DNA of 64,000 nucleotides from Anaerofilum hominis (GTDB lineage: Bacteria > Bacillota > Clostridia > Oscillospirales > Ruminococcaceae). Made by a program: the position numbers and the translations under genes. A model generated the notes under the pieces. The model was given only the letters and a program-made list of their open reading frames with translations, was not told the DNA's origin and made no database searches. This document shows positions 18,273 through 27,305 of this stretch, one piece after another (within the stretch, counting starts at the first letter, position 1; every line of letters starts with the position of its first letter). Location: assembly GCF_014287275.1 (NCBI RefSeq), contig NZ_JACONZ010000001.1, positions 930,001-994,000 on the forward strand, in the 5' to 3' direction.

Positions 18273-19073
18273 TCACTTTACAAAAGTCGCCAGAAACCGC
18301 TGGACCGCCACGTCCCAGTAGCCCCACTCATGGACGCCGTCCCAATCCTCATAGTGAAACTCTTCCAGATCACAGTGTTCCAGCTGTTCTTTCAGCCTCT
18401 GGTTGGCGGGATAAAGTCCGTCCTGCCGGCCGCAGGTCATATAAAGGCGCACTTTCTTTTCCTTGTCCTTCAAATGGTCGGCCAGCCAGTAGATGTCGCT
18501 CTCATCCGGGATGTCGACCTTTTCGCCAAAAATGGCAGGCACTGTTTTTTCAAAGCCTCTGGCCGGCCCGCTGCCTGTCGCCTGCCGGTCCCTGACGGCC
18601 TTTACGTCGCAGCCGGCAGAAAAAGCGCCGCAGCAATAATAGCGCTCAGGATAAGTAAACGCGCAGCGCAGCGCGCCGTAGCCCCCCATCGAGAGGCCGG
18701 CGATCATCAGGTCTTCCGGCGCGATGGAGACGTTGAACAGGTTTTTGCACAGCTGCGGCAGCTCGTCGGCGATATAGTCAAAATAGTTTTCCCCGTACTG
18801 CATATTTTGATAATAGCTCTTATAGACCTCGGGCATGATCACCGCGATGTCATAGAGTTCGGCATACCGCTCGATGGATGTGCGCCGCCACCACACCGAG
18901 GCGCTGTCTGTGAGGCCATGCAGCAGGATCAGGGTCTTTGGCACCCTGCGGGGCGCAAGGCCCGGCATCAGCGCGCCCTCATGATGAGGACGGCTGTCCT
19001 GGGGCAGGATCACCCCGAGCTGCGTGTCCATGTGAAGCGTCTTGGAATAAATGGTCCCTTCAAAAAAGCTCAT
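18273..19073 (-). CDS. Alpha/beta-hydrolase esterase (copy 2)
   Basis: 266 residues, RBS AGGAGG before ATG 19071-19073. Same fold and motif order as the next gene in the operon: LILLHGLTDSASVWWRRTSIERYA, nucleophile elbow IAGLSMGGYGALR, acid in CGRQDGLY and catalytic His in GVHEWGYWD. The two copies are clearly related but diverged, suggesting old duplication and perhaps different acyl or sugar preferences. It lies 79 nt ahead of copy 1 and about 100 nt after the permease gene on the same strand. No secretion signal. Substrate unknown. Confidence 0.85.
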   Translation of the reverse strand: MSFFEGTIYSKTLHMDTQLGVILPQDSRPHHEGALMPGLAPRRVPKTLILLHGLTDSASVWWRRTSIERYAELYDIAVIMPEVYKSYYQNMQYGENYFDYIADELPQLCKNLFNVSIAPEDLMIAGLSMGGYGALRCAFTYPERYYCCGAFSAGCDVKAVRDRQATGSGPARGFEKTVPAIFGEKVDIPDESDIYWLADHLKDKEKKVRLYMTCGRQDGLYPANQRLKEQLEHCDLEEFHYEDWDGVHEWGYWDVAVQRFLATFVK

Positions 19074-19174
19074 AAGAACCTCCTGTCACTTGTTTTCCGC
19101 TGCAGCACTTCAAAATGCGGCAAGGCGCGGGCGCTCAGCACTGCGCGCCTCACTGCATTTTACCGGCCTCCGAC

Positions 19175-20167
19175 TCAGGCTTTGGCTTCCGCTTTCGGCG
19201 CAGTGTCCTGCACCTTGACTTTGACCTTTCGGGTCCGGTTGTAGAAATCGAAACCTACAGCGGTGATCAGCACCAGACCGCGGCAGACGATCTGCCAGTA
19301 CTCACTGACCCCAAGGATCGTCATACCGTTGGTGAGAACGCCGATAATGAGCACGCCCACCATCAGGCTGATGGGGTCACAAGAACCTCCCAATGCGCTC
19401 ACGCCGCCCACCACGCAGGCGGTCATTACATTCATCTCGCTGCCGTTGCCGCCGTTGGGCTGGCCGGAAGCATTGCGCGCCATCAGGATCAACCCGGCTA
19501 CCCCGGAACAAAAACAGCTGAACGTATAGGCAAATATGCGCACCCGGTCCACATTGATGCCGGACAGGCGGGTGGCCTCGGCGTTGCTTCCCACAGCGAA
19601 CAGATGGCGCCCCAAAAAAGTTTTATTGAGCAGGATGTAACCGATGACAAAAAATACCAGCAAAACGACGACTGGTACTGGAATCCCCAGCACGGAGCCC
19701 TGCCCGATCCACTTGGCGCGGTCAGTCACGCTGTAGATGGGCAGGCCGCCGGCGATCAGATAAGCCGCACCGTTGACCACATAGCGGATGCCCAGAGAGC
19801 CGATCATCGCAGGCATTCCGGTTTTGACGATGATGGCGGCCCCGATAAAGCCTATCACGGTGCAGCCCACCAGCGCCAGCAGAAAGACTACTGCCACTGG
19901 CAGCCCGGTGTCCCGCAGCAGAATGGCGCAGATCACGCCGGTAAGGCCCTGCAGAACACCCACGCTCAGGTTGATGTCGCCCACCAACATGCAGCAGGCC
20001 ATCCCCACCGCGGCGATGCCCAACATGGATACCTGGCGCAGAATACTGATGAAATTTCCGAAAGTCCAAAATTTGCTGTCCATAATACCAAAAAAGGCGC
20101 AGATCAGCAGCAGAATAATTACCGTCATATACTTTTTGGTAAGCGCAGTGATGGTTGCTTTGTTCAT
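19175..20167 (-). CDS. Sugar ABC transporter permease, ribose (RbsC) type
   Basis: 330 residues with about eight to ten hydrophobic segments. The sequence has the BPD_transp_2 pattern: FGNFISILRQVSMLGIAAVGM, GDINLSVG, IGSLGIRYVVNGAAYL, NAEATRLSGINVDRVR and VVGGVSALGG. It forms the membrane channel of a CUT2 importer as a homodimer. It starts 12 nt after the ATPase stop, so the two are translated together. The charged C-terminal tail (KVKVKVQD) is cytoplasmic. The substrate is set by the binding protein upstream, probably a monosaccharide or sugar alcohol. Confidence 0.93.
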   Translation of the reverse strand: MNKATITALTKKYMTVIILLLICAFFGIMDSKFWTFGNFISILRQVSMLGIAAVGMACCMLVGDINLSVGVLQGLTGVICAILLRDTGLPVAVVFLLALVGCTVIGFIGAAIIVKTGMPAMIGSLGIRYVVNGAAYLIAGGLPIYSVTDRAKWIGQGSVLGIPVPVVVLLVFFVIGYILLNKTFLGRHLFAVGSNAEATRLSGINVDRVRIFAYTFSCFCSGVAGLILMARNASGQPNGGNGSEMNVMTACVVGGVSALGGSCDPISLMVGVLIIGVLTNGMTILGVSEYWQIVCRGLVLITAVGFDFYNRTRKVKVKVQDTAPKAEAKA

Positions 20168-20179
20168 CTTTCTTCCCCC

Positions 20180-21664
20180 TTATAAATTCACTGTCGCATA
20201 TTTAAAAACATTTTCCTGAGAGAATTCCGATTTTTCCAGCGTACCCGTCACTTGCCCCTCAGAAAGCACCACGATGCGGTCGGACATCCCCAGCAGTTCG
20301 TCCATCTCGGAGGAGATCATAATCACGGACAACCCGCCTGCTGCCAGTTCGTTGATGAGCTTATAAAACTCCGCTTTGGCGCCCACGTCGATGCCCCGGG
20401 TGGGCTCATCAAAGATCAGCACTTTAGAATTGGCTGCCAGACATTTGCCCAGCACCACCTTTTGCTGGTTGCCGCCCGAAAGATTGCCCGCCAATAGTCT
20501 GCGGCCGGGAGTTTTGATCTTCAGGCGGTCGATCATGCCGTCCACGGTCTCCCGTTCCGCCCGGGTATTTACCAACAAAAAGCGGGAAATTTTGGAGTAG
20601 ATAGACATGCAGACGTTGTTGGCAATGGGCAGGCCCAGAATACAGCCGTGCAGCTTGCGATCTTCCGGCACCATAGCGATGCCGTACCTTACCGCTTCGC
20701 GGGGAGAACGGGGATCGATCTCTCTGCCCTCCAGATAGATCTTACCACCGGTGCGGGGGTCTGCGCCAAAGATGGAGCGCACTGCCTCCGTGCGTCCAGC
20801 CCCCACCAGACCTCCCAGGCCCAGCACCTCTCCGCGGTGCAGTTCAAAGCTGACGTTCTTCACCCTGGCGTTGCTCAAATTTTCGACCTTGAGCACGATC
20901 TCCTCGCCCACCTCAAAATTGCGGGCGGGAAAATCCTTGGTCAGCTCACGTCCGATCATCTCGGCCACAAGCTGCTTTTCGTTGATTTCCGCCACCTGGT
21001 GAACGCCGATCATGTGCCCGTCACGCATCACCGCTACCCGATCTCCGATATCAAAAACTTCTTGCATGCGATGAGAGATATAAATAATTGCCGTCCCGTG
21101 CGCCTTTACGGTACGGATCAGCTTAAACAGCAGTTCCGTTTCCGCTTCAGTGAGGGATGCGGTGGGTTCGTCCAAAATGAGAACCTTTGCCTCCCGTGAA
21201 GCCGCTTTGGCGATCTCCACCAACTGCATATAAGCCACGGACAGAGAAGAGACCTGCTGGCGCACGTCGATCTTGATATTCAGCCGCTCCATCAGCTCTT
21301 GTGCACCGCGGATCATGGCCTTATTGTCCACAAACCCGGCTTTGCCCTTAAAGGCGCCCAAATAGATATTTTCAAAGACCTTGAGCCCCGGGCAGAGGGT
21401 CAGTTCCTGGTAGACCACCGAGATCCCCAGCTGTTTGGACAGGACCGGATCCAGGGATTCAAAAGACTTTCCCCCGACCTCTATCGTCCCCGCGTCCGGT
21501 ATCACCGCGCCCGAAAGCGATTTGATCAGGGTCGATTTTCCCGCGCCGTTCTCCCCTACCAAAGCCAGTACCTCGCCGGGCATCAGTTCCAGTGAGACAT
21601 GGTCAAGCGCTGTGACGCCGCCATAAATCTTCGTGACATTGTTGATCTTAAGCAAAGGTTCCAC
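20180..21664 (-). CDS. Sugar ABC transporter ATPase, ribose (RbsA) type, two nucleotide-binding domains
   Basis: 494 residues from a GTG start with AGGAGGG upstream. Domain 1 (about 1-235) has Walker A GENGAGKSTL, signature LSVAYMQL and Walker B LILDEPTASL. Domain 2 (about 250-494) lacks a strict Walker A (GLVGAGRTEAV), as usual for RbsA, but has LSGGNQQKVVLGK and LIFDEPTRGIDVG. This is the energising subunit of a CUT2 importer, with the permease encoded next and the binding protein upstream. A strong hairpin separates it from the binding-protein gene. Confidence 0.95.
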   Translation of the reverse strand: MEPLLKINNVTKIYGGVTALDHVSLELMPGEVLALVGENGAGKSTLIKSLSGAVIPDAGTIEVGGKSFESLDPVLSKQLGISVVYQELTLCPGLKVFENIYLGAFKGKAGFVDNKAMIRGAQELMERLNIKIDVRQQVSSLSVAYMQLVEIAKAASREAKVLILDEPTASLTEAETELLFKLIRTVKAHGTAIIYISHRMQEVFDIGDRVAVMRDGHMIGVHQVAEINEKQLVAEMIGRELTKDFPARNFEVGEEIVLKVENLSNARVKNVSFELHRGEVLGLGGLVGAGRTEAVRSIFGADPRTGGKIYLEGREIDPRSPREAVRYGIAMVPEDRKLHGCILGLPIANNVCMSIYSKISRFLLVNTRAERETVDGMIDRLKIKTPGRRLLAGNLSGGNQQKVVLGKCLAANSKVLIFDEPTRGIDVGAKAEFYKLINELAAGGLSVIMISSEMDELLGMSDRIVVLSEGQVTGTLEKSEFSQENVFKYATVNL

Positions 21665-21682
21665 TGATATCCGCCCTCCTAC

Positions 21683-21724
21683 GGAAAACGGGGAGAGGAG
21701 GATGTCCCGCTCTCCCCGTTTTCC
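21683..21724 (-). terminator. Hairpin between binding-protein and ATPase genes
   Basis: A 15-bp stem, GGAAAACGGGGAGAG and its complement, around a 12-nt loop, in the 68-nt gap. It lacks a full T-run. Such hairpins often protect or partly terminate the transcript so that more binding protein is made than transporter. Confidence 0.6.
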
Positions 21725-21732
21725 GGCATTCG

Positions 21733-22746
21733 TTATTTGTTGCCGAACATTTCCTCAACGTTTTCAGCAGAGGTGGCGATGACCTCCTGGTGGATCTCAG
21801 CTTCGCTGAATTCACCGGTCTGCTTGGTCTCTACCGCTTTCAAAAAGCCATCATACAGACACTCGGGCAGATGCGTGTAAACGGAACCGGTGTTGAAAGT
21901 CTCCTCACCAGCCAGCCAGGCTTCGCGCACCTCTTTGATGGTATCGCAGCCAAAGCAGAAAATATCGCCCGGCTTATAGCCATTGGCCGTCAGACCCTCG
22001 CTCAGTTGGACCAGGGTAGTGTCTGCGATGGAGAGGATGACCTTGGTGTCCGGATACGCCTGGGCGATCGAATCCGCGATGGAGGCATAGTCGCCCGCAT
22101 ACTGGGACAGGTCATAAGAAAAGACCACCTTGCCGCCGCAGTTTTCCTCATAGGCCTTGATAAAGGCGTTGGCGCGGATCGTCAGTACGTCGTTGCTGGG
22201 CAGGCCCAGGGCTACCGCATCGGCGCTGCCGTCCAGATGCTCGTTGACATAGGCGGCAGCCGCCTCGCCGATAGCAGTGCCAATCTCCTCATCGCTCTGG
22301 GTCAGATAATAGCTGCCCACATGGTCGGCGTCATCATAGGAGACCACCACGCAGCCGCTGTCTTTCAGCCGCTGGACCACGTCGGAAACCGCGTCGCCGC
22401 TGGCGGATTGGAACAGGATGATATCGGTCTCCGCTACCAGCAGGTTTTCCAGATTGTCCACCAGCTTGGAGACGTCGCCGGAAGTGTATTCAACCTCGGT
22501 AAACTCCCAGCCCTGTTCCTTGCAGTAGGCCTTGATGGGTGTGAGCGCTTCCACTACCGTGTCATTGGACAGGTTGTTGCCGGTATAAGCGACTTTCAGC
22601 ACCTTGTCCCCGCCGGCCGCAGAAACCGCCGCAGAACCGGCGGCAGAGCCGCCCTGAGACGCGGCGCCGGAAGAGTCCGAGCCTCCGCATGCCGCCAGGC
22701 TGAACGCCATGACTGCCGCCAGGAACAAACTTGCGATTTTCTTCAT
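21733..22746 (-). CDS. Sugar-binding lipoprotein of the ABC importer (periplasmic-binding-protein type 1)
   Basis: 337 residues. A signal peptide ends in the lipobox SLAAC at about residue 20, then a Ser/Gly/Ala linker, then a two-lobe binding domain: KVAYTGNNLSND, LVAETDIILFQSASGDAV, VVSYDDADHVG, GLPSNDVLTIRANAF, VILSIADTTLVQ and DIFCFGCDTIKE. The pattern DxxxQSASGDAV and SYDDAD is the hinge and ligand-contact region of the ribose/galactose-binding (RbsB) group. It is exported and tethered to the outer face of the membrane and hands substrate to the permease. Ligand unknown; the enzymes of the operon suggest a hexitol or related sugar. Confidence 0.92.
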   Translation of the reverse strand: MKKIASLFLAAVMAFSLAACGGSDSSGAASQGGSAAGSAAVSAAGGDKVLKVAYTGNNLSNDTVVEALTPIKAYCKEQGWEFTEVEYTSGDVSKLVDNLENLLVAETDIILFQSASGDAVSDVVQRLKDSGCVVVSYDDADHVGSYYLTQSDEEIGTAIGEAAAAYVNEHLDGSADAVALGLPSNDVLTIRANAFIKAYEENCGGKVVFSYDLSQYAGDYASIADSIAQAYPDTKVILSIADTTLVQLSEGLTANGYKPGDIFCFGCDTIKEVREAWLAGEETFNTGSVYTHLPECLYDGFLKAVETKQTGEFSEAEIHQEVIATSAENVEEMFGNK

Positions 22747-22777
22747 TCTTCTTACCTCTTTCTTTTATTTGTTTTAT

Positions 22778-22802
22778 ATAAGCGTTCAGACGAACGTCTT
22801 AT
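22778..22802 (-). promoter_or_regulatory. Inverted repeat before the binding-protein gene
   Basis: ATAAGCGTT and AACGTCTTAT are near-complementary (one bulge) across 6 nt in the 135-nt gap ahead of the binding-protein gene. It could be an operator for an internal promoter or an mRNA hairpin. Confidence 0.4.
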
Positions 22803-22881
22803 CCCCTGTTTCCGCAGCCGCAGCTCGGGGTACCCGAAGCCGCAAAGCAGCCCGGGCCCCAGCCCCCAAAGCGGTCTGCGT

Positions 22882-23763
22882 CTATTTTTTTATCCTCATG
22901 CTGTAGCCGGCGCTGTAAACCCCGCTTTGCTGCAGCCGGATCACGCCGGGCTTTGTCTCAAACGCCCCGCTCTCGTCCGCAAAAGCCGGCAGGCCCTGCC
23001 AGGGCTCCAGGCACAGAAAAGGGGCTTTCTTGTGGGGCGGGGTCCAGAGCCCCAGGCTGCTGAACCCATGAAAATGGAACTCCAGCCCGGGGCCGCCCGG
23101 GCCTTTCTGCATCCGGACAGCGCGGGAGCGGACCTGTTCCAGGACCAGCACGTCTCTGTCAAACATTTCATACCCCAGCGGTAATTCCCTGCCGTCCCAA
23201 TCGGGGGTCAGCCGGTCGTCCCGGGACAGGATCCCCTCGGCGTCCGTGCAGAGAAACCCGGTCTGCTCCGTTTTTTCAAACGTCAACCGGTAGTCCTCAA
23301 AGGCTTCTCCCTCCCCCAGCGGGCAGCGAAAGCCCGCGTGTCCGCCCAGGCAGAAGAAAAGCGTCTCCTGTCCCAGGTTTTCCACCTGATATGCGGTCTC
23401 AAAGCCCTGTCCGCTGACGGTGTGAACGACCCGCAGGCGGAAGCGGAACGGAAAGCTTTGGAACGTCTCGGGTGAGGATTCCAGAACAAAGGCCGCCCGA
23501 TCCTGTTCCAGCAGTTCCAGCCGAAATTCCATCCGGCGTGCAAAACCATGTTTTTTTATCCGATAGGAAAAACCGTTAAAAGCCGTTGTCTCCCCTTTCA
23601 GCGCCCCCACGATGGGGAACAGGACAGGAGCATGGCCCGACCAATAGGCGGGATCTCCGCCCCAGACATATTCGGCGCCGTCCCCGTCCCTCCAGGAGAC
23701 CAGCTCCCCGCCCAGCGTCTCCACCTGGGCGGCGCATCCTCCGCTTTGCAATGTATAGCGCAT
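22882..23763 (-). CDS. Aldose 1-epimerase (mutarotase)-family protein
   Basis: 293 residues, AGGGGAGG ribosome binding site. Galactose-mutarotase-type beta-sandwich marks: GGELVSWRDGDGAEYVW, PVLFPIVGALKG, KKHGFARRMEF (His about 72), GGHAGFRCPL (His about 153) and CLEPWQG (Glu about 262). The two His and the Glu match the catalytic residues of the LacX/YeaD-like branch. Members interconvert sugar anomers or act on phosphorylated aldoses. In this operon it would supply the right anomer of the imported sugar or of its cleavage product. The gene lies between the kinase and the ABC transporter genes, all on one strand. Confidence 0.88.
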   Translation of the reverse strand: MRYTLQSGGCAAQVETLGGELVSWRDGDGAEYVWGGDPAYWSGHAPVLFPIVGALKGETTAFNGFSYRIKKHGFARRMEFRLELLEQDRAAFVLESSPETFQSFPFRFRLRVVHTVSGQGFETAYQVENLGQETLFFCLGGHAGFRCPLGEGEAFEDYRLTFEKTEQTGFLCTDAEGILSRDDRLTPDWDGRELPLGYEMFDRDVLVLEQVRSRAVRMQKGPGGPGLEFHFHGFSSLGLWTPPHKKAPFLCLEPWQGLPAFADESGAFETKPGVIRLQQSGVYSAGYSMRIKK

Positions 23764-23788
23764 CTCTGCCTCCCCTTTTTGCCCCGGC

Positions 23789-24724
23789 TCAGCCCGGCGC
23801 GTGCTCCACCCTGATGCGGGGCAGCAGTTCGGCCAGATCTTCCCGCCGGAAGCTGCCGGTCTCTTCTGTCAGCGCGTTGGCCGTGGAGACCGCCACCGCC
23901 AGCCTGACCTGTTCTTCCGCCGGCAGCCCGCGCACCATGCCCACTGCAAAAGCGGCTACCATGCTGTCCCCGCAGCCCACCGTGTTGACGACGGCGACAT
24001 CCGGCGTATGGCCGATAAGATCCCCCTCCCCGCCTGAGACGACCACCCCGTCCCTGCCCAGCGAGACCGCCGCGCAGGCGACCCCGCCGCGCTGCAGCTG
24101 CCGGGCGGCAGACAGGGCCTGCTGTGTGCCGGATATCTCCTGTCCCAGAAGCTGCCGTATCTCGTCGGCATTGGGCTTGATAAAGTCCGGCCCGGCCCGC
24201 AGCGCCTGGACGGCGGCCTCGCCGCTGGCGTCCACCAGCACGGTCTTCTGCGCCGCGTGGGCGCGGCGCACCAGCTCGGCATAAAAGTTCACCGGCACCC
24301 CCCGCGGCAGGCTGCCCGAAAGGACCACCGCGCCGGCGGCGGGCAGATGGCGGTCAAAATCCTGCAGGAAAGCTTCGATCTCATCGGGCCGGACCGGATT
24401 TCCCGGCTCCAGCAGTTCCGTGCTGCCGCGGCGTTCTTCCTCACAGATATTGATGCAGCAGCGGGTCTCGGCCGCTATGCGGGTAAAACAGGGTTCAATG
24501 CCCGCGTCTTTCAGCAGGGACTCAAACAGGGCCCCCGTGTGGCCGCCCACAAACCCCAGCGCCCGCACCGGCTCGCCCAGCAGGGCGGCCACGCGGGACA
24601 CGTTCAGCCCTTTGCCGCCCGCAGTGTTATGTACCGACTTGACCCGCATGACCGCGCCCGGCCGCAGCGTTTCGATCCGGTAAAGCTTATCCACCGATGC
24701 ATTGAGCGTTACTGTCAGAATCAC
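23789..24724 (-). CDS. PfkB-family sugar-phosphate kinase (1-phosphofructokinase / tagatose-6-phosphate kinase type)
   Basis: About 311 residues. The GTG at 24722-24724 has AGG at the right distance and gives MILTVTLNASVDKLYR, the standard start of this family; a GTG 9 nt earlier is also open. Motifs: AGGKGLNVSRVAALLG (about 36-51), the phosphosugar-binding segment, and TVGCGDSMVAAFAVG (about 247-261), the ATP-binding site with the catalytic Asp, GCGDS replacing the usual GAGDS. It phosphorylates a ketose phosphate at the other end. With a GatD-like dehydrogenase before it and a class II aldolase at the operon head, tagatose-6-phosphate is the most likely substrate; fructose-1-phosphate is the alternative. 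Confidence 0.88.
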   Translation of the reverse strand: MILTVTLNASVDKLYRIETLRPGAVMRVKSVHNTAGGKGLNVSRVAALLGEPVRALGFVGGHTGALFESLLKDAGIEPCFTRIAAETRCCINICEEERRGSTELLEPGNPVRPDEIEAFLQDFDRHLPAAGAVVLSGSLPRGVPVNFYAELVRRAHAAQKTVLVDASGEAAVQALRAGPDFIKPNADEIRQLLGQEISGTQQALSAARQLQRGGVACAAVSLGRDGVVVSGGEGDLIGHTPDVAVVNTVGCGDSMVAAFAVGMVRGLPAEEQVRLAVAVSTANALTEETGSFRREDLAELLPRIRVEHAPG

Positions 24725-24734
24725 AGCAGTCACC

Positions 24735-25781
24735 TCACTCGTTGATCAGCATCACCTTGCCGTGGACATTTTCGGGATGACGGAACTCCGCAAAAGCGTC
24801 CGCGACCTGGCTCAGAGGATATTTTTTATAAATGAAATCCGGGTCGAATTTCAGCGCCCCCTGGGCAAAAAAGTGGGCTGTCAGCGTCCATTCATCACCG
24901 GGAAAAGGCGAGGAATAGCTCATCCAGCTGCCGGTCAGCCTGAACTCTTTGCGATTCATGTTCTCCCACTGGCTGGGGGTGAAAGTCATCTCCGCATGCG
25001 GGGTGCCGATGCAGCAGAACCGCGCTTTGTTCCCGGCCAGCTCGAACCCCAGCCGGATGGTATCCGGATTCCCCGCTGCTTCGAACACGTCATCAAAGCC
25101 CGCGCCGCCGGTGATCTGCCGTGTTCTCTCCGCGGCGTTTTCTTTTCTCACATTGACCGTTTCGTCGGCCCCCATCCGGGCGGCCAGGGCCAGCCGGCCG
25201 TCGTCCACATCAAACGCCACCACTTTCTGGGAGCCGAAGATCTTTGCCCACTGCAGCGTGAAAATGCCGATGTTGCCGCAGCCCAGCACCGCAGTGCGTC
25301 CTCCCCCGCGAAAATCGCTGCATTTCAGCCCGTGCAGGGCCACTGTGGAGGGCTCGAACATGGCCGCCTGTTCATAGGGGATGCGGCTGTCGTACTTTAC
25401 CGCGTTGATCTCGGGCAGCACCACATATTCAGCAAAGCTTCCCTGTTCCCGGCTGCCGATAAAGCTATAATGCTTGCAAAGGGAAAAATCTCCGTTCTGG
25501 CAGTCAGGGCATTTGCCGCAGGGCAGGATCGGCGCGCCCACGACCGTGTCCCCCATTTTTAAGCTCTCCACCCCTTCGCCCACTTCCACCACATCGCCGG
25601 CAAACTCGTGTCCCAGCACTATGGGATAAAAATGTGCGCCGTTGTGGAGGACCCGCGGCACATCGCTGCCGCAGATCCCCGTCGCCCTCACATGGACCTT
25701 CACCGTGCCCGGACGGACTGCCGGTTCCTCGAAGTCCGTATAGCGGATGTCACCATTTTTGAACAAAACTGCCGCTTTCAT
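24735..25781 (-). CDS. Zinc-dependent polyol(-phosphate) dehydrogenase, galactitol-1-phosphate 5-dehydrogenase-like
   Basis: 348 residues. Medium-chain dehydrogenase layout: catalytic-zinc ligands in GICGSDVPR (Cys about 37) and LGHEFAG (His/Glu about 58-59), structural-zinc cysteines in PCGKCPDCQNGDFSLC (about 88-102), and NAD-binding VLGCGNIGIFTLQ (about 166). The segments IGSREQGSFAEYV, MFEPSTVALHGL and GSWMSYSSPFPGDEW recall galactitol-1-phosphate dehydrogenase (GatD) more than sorbitol dehydrogenase. Its start overlaps the FGGY kinase stop by 4 nt. The reaction would turn a hexitol phosphate into a ketose phosphate for the kinase that follows. Identity with GatD is by recall and needs a search. 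Confidence 0.85.
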   Translation of the reverse strand: MKAAVLFKNGDIRYTDFEEPAVRPGTVKVHVRATGICGSDVPRVLHNGAHFYPIVLGHEFAGDVVEVGEGVESLKMGDTVVGAPILPCGKCPDCQNGDFSLCKHYSFIGSREQGSFAEYVVLPEINAVKYDSRIPYEQAAMFEPSTVALHGLKCSDFRGGGRTAVLGCGNIGIFTLQWAKIFGSQKVVAFDVDDGRLALAARMGADETVNVRKENAAERTRQITGGAGFDDVFEAAGNPDTIRLGFELAGNKARFCCIGTPHAEMTFTPSQWENMNRKEFRLTGSWMSYSSPFPGDEWTLTAHFFAQGALKFDPDFIYKKYPLSQVADAFAEFRHPENVHGKVMLINE

Positions 25782-27292
25782 TTTGCCTCTCTCCCATCCA
25801 TCACCGGCCTGAGCCGCTCATAAAGCGCCCTGTAGACCTGGTAGTTTTTGTCGTATGCTTCGCCCCGGCCGGGGTCGGGCCGGTAGGTCCGCTTGAGTTT
25901 TATCGTCAGCTCCGCAGCCTGCTCAAAGCTGTCGTACATCCCCACGCCTACCCCGGCCAGGATCGCCGCCCCCAGTGCGGTGGCCGTATCAGAGGCGGGC
26001 ACTTCCAGCGTCCGCCGGGTGACGTCCGCCTTGATCTGCATCCACAGTGCGCTGTTGGCCGCCCCGCCCATGGACCGCAGGACCGGCGCTTTTGCCCCCG
26101 CCTCCTCCGCGGTCTCCAAGTTGTGCCGCAGCGAAAAGGCCACCCCCTCCATCACAGAGCGGGCAAAATGCCCGCGGGTGGAGGAAAAGCCGAATCCGTA
26201 AAAGACCCCTTTGGCGTCCGGGTCCCAGATGGGGCTGCGCTCTCCGGCAAGATAGGGCAAAAAGACGACCCCGCCGCTGCCCGCAGGCACCTGTGCCGCC
26301 TCGGCATCCATCTCGGCAAAAGAGCTGGTCCCTTTTTGACGGGCGGCGGTCTCCCACGCTGTGCCGAACTGGCTGCTGAACCAGTTCACCGCCCCTCCCC
26401 CGCCTGCCGTGCCGCCCTGCAGCAGCCAGGTGCCGGGCACTACATGGGCGCCCAGGATCAGCCGCCTGTCTGCCCGCGGCGCATCCATGCAGATGCTCAT
26501 GCCGCCGGCCTGGCCGCCCTGCTCCTGGGCCTGACGCGGCTGCACGACCCCGACGCCAAGGGCGCCGCAGGCGGCGTCCAGACCGCCTGCCGCGACCGGG
26601 GTCCCCTCTAAAAGACCGGTTTGGCCAGCCGCTTCCCGGGTGACGCGGCCCACGATCTCGTGGGAATGATAAAGAGGAGGCAGCAGCCCGCTGCGAAGTC
26701 CAAGCGCTTGACAAACCCCGGCATCCCATTTGCCCGCCGCCATATCGTAACAGTTCCATCCGTATCCCTGGCTGTGATCCTGGGAGCAGACGCCCGTCAG
26801 GCGGTAGGCGATAAAGCTGTTGGACTGCAGGATCTTGTCCGCCCGCGCGTAGACCTGGGGCAGGTTGTCCTTATACCACAACACTTTGGGAAGCGTGTAC
26901 GACGGCTGGACGGGATTCCCGCTGAGACGGAACAGCGTCTCCTCCCCGCAGGTCTGGATCATGCGGCCGCACTGATCGATAGAGCGGGTGTCCATCCAGA
27001 TGGGGGTAGGACAGAGCACCGCACCCGTCTTATCGATGGGGATGGCGCTCCAGCTCTGTCCGTCGATGCCGACGCCGCAGATCTCAGCGGCGCCGGTCTG
27101 CTCCAAAAGGCGCCGGGTGGCCCGGCAGACCGCCCCCCACCAATCCTCCGGATCCTGTTCGGCATGACCGGGCTTTGGGTAATGGACAGGATAACCCTCG
27201 CTGACATGGGCCGCCACACGTCCCTCCCGGGTAAAAGCCGTAACCTTGCATCCCGAAGTGCCGATATCGATCCCCAGAAGCAATCCTCCCAT
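25778..27292 (-). CDS. FGGY-family carbohydrate kinase, xylulokinase-like
   Basis: 504 residues from ATG 27290-27292, which has GAGAGGGGGAG just upstream; an in-frame GTG at 27313 is less likely. The N-terminal ASKHA domain begins LLLGIDIGTSGCKVTAF, with the catalytic Asp in GGLDAACGALG (about 240) and the second domain holding GGAANSALWMQIKADV and ATALGAAILAGVG. FGGY kinases phosphorylate free sugars or polyols. As the operon imports its substrate by an unphosphorylating ABC system, this kinase would supply the phosphate that a PTS would otherwise add. It overlaps the dehydrogenase by 4 nt and follows the aldolase by 13 nt. Confidence 0.9.
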   Translation of the reverse strand: MGGLLLGIDIGTSGCKVTAFTREGRVAAHVSEGYPVHYPKPGHAEQDPEDWWGAVCRATRRLLEQTGAAEICGVGIDGQSWSAIPIDKTGAVLCPTPIWMDTRSIDQCGRMIQTCGEETLFRLSGNPVQPSYTLPKVLWYKDNLPQVYARADKILQSNSFIAYRLTGVCSQDHSQGYGWNCYDMAAGKWDAGVCQALGLRSGLLPPLYHSHEIVGRVTREAAGQTGLLEGTPVAAGGLDAACGALGVGVVQPRQAQEQGGQAGGMSICMDAPRADRRLILGAHVVPGTWLLQGGTAGGGGAVNWFSSQFGTAWETAARQKGTSSFAEMDAEAAQVPAGSGGVVFLPYLAGERSPIWDPDAKGVFYGFGFSSTRGHFARSVMEGVAFSLRHNLETAEEAGAKAPVLRSMGGAANSALWMQIKADVTRRTLEVPASDTATALGAAILAGVGVGMYDSFEQAAELTIKLKRTYRPDPGRGEAYDKNYQVYRALYERLRPVMDGREAK

Positions 27293-27305
27293 ATCTCTCC
27301 CCCTC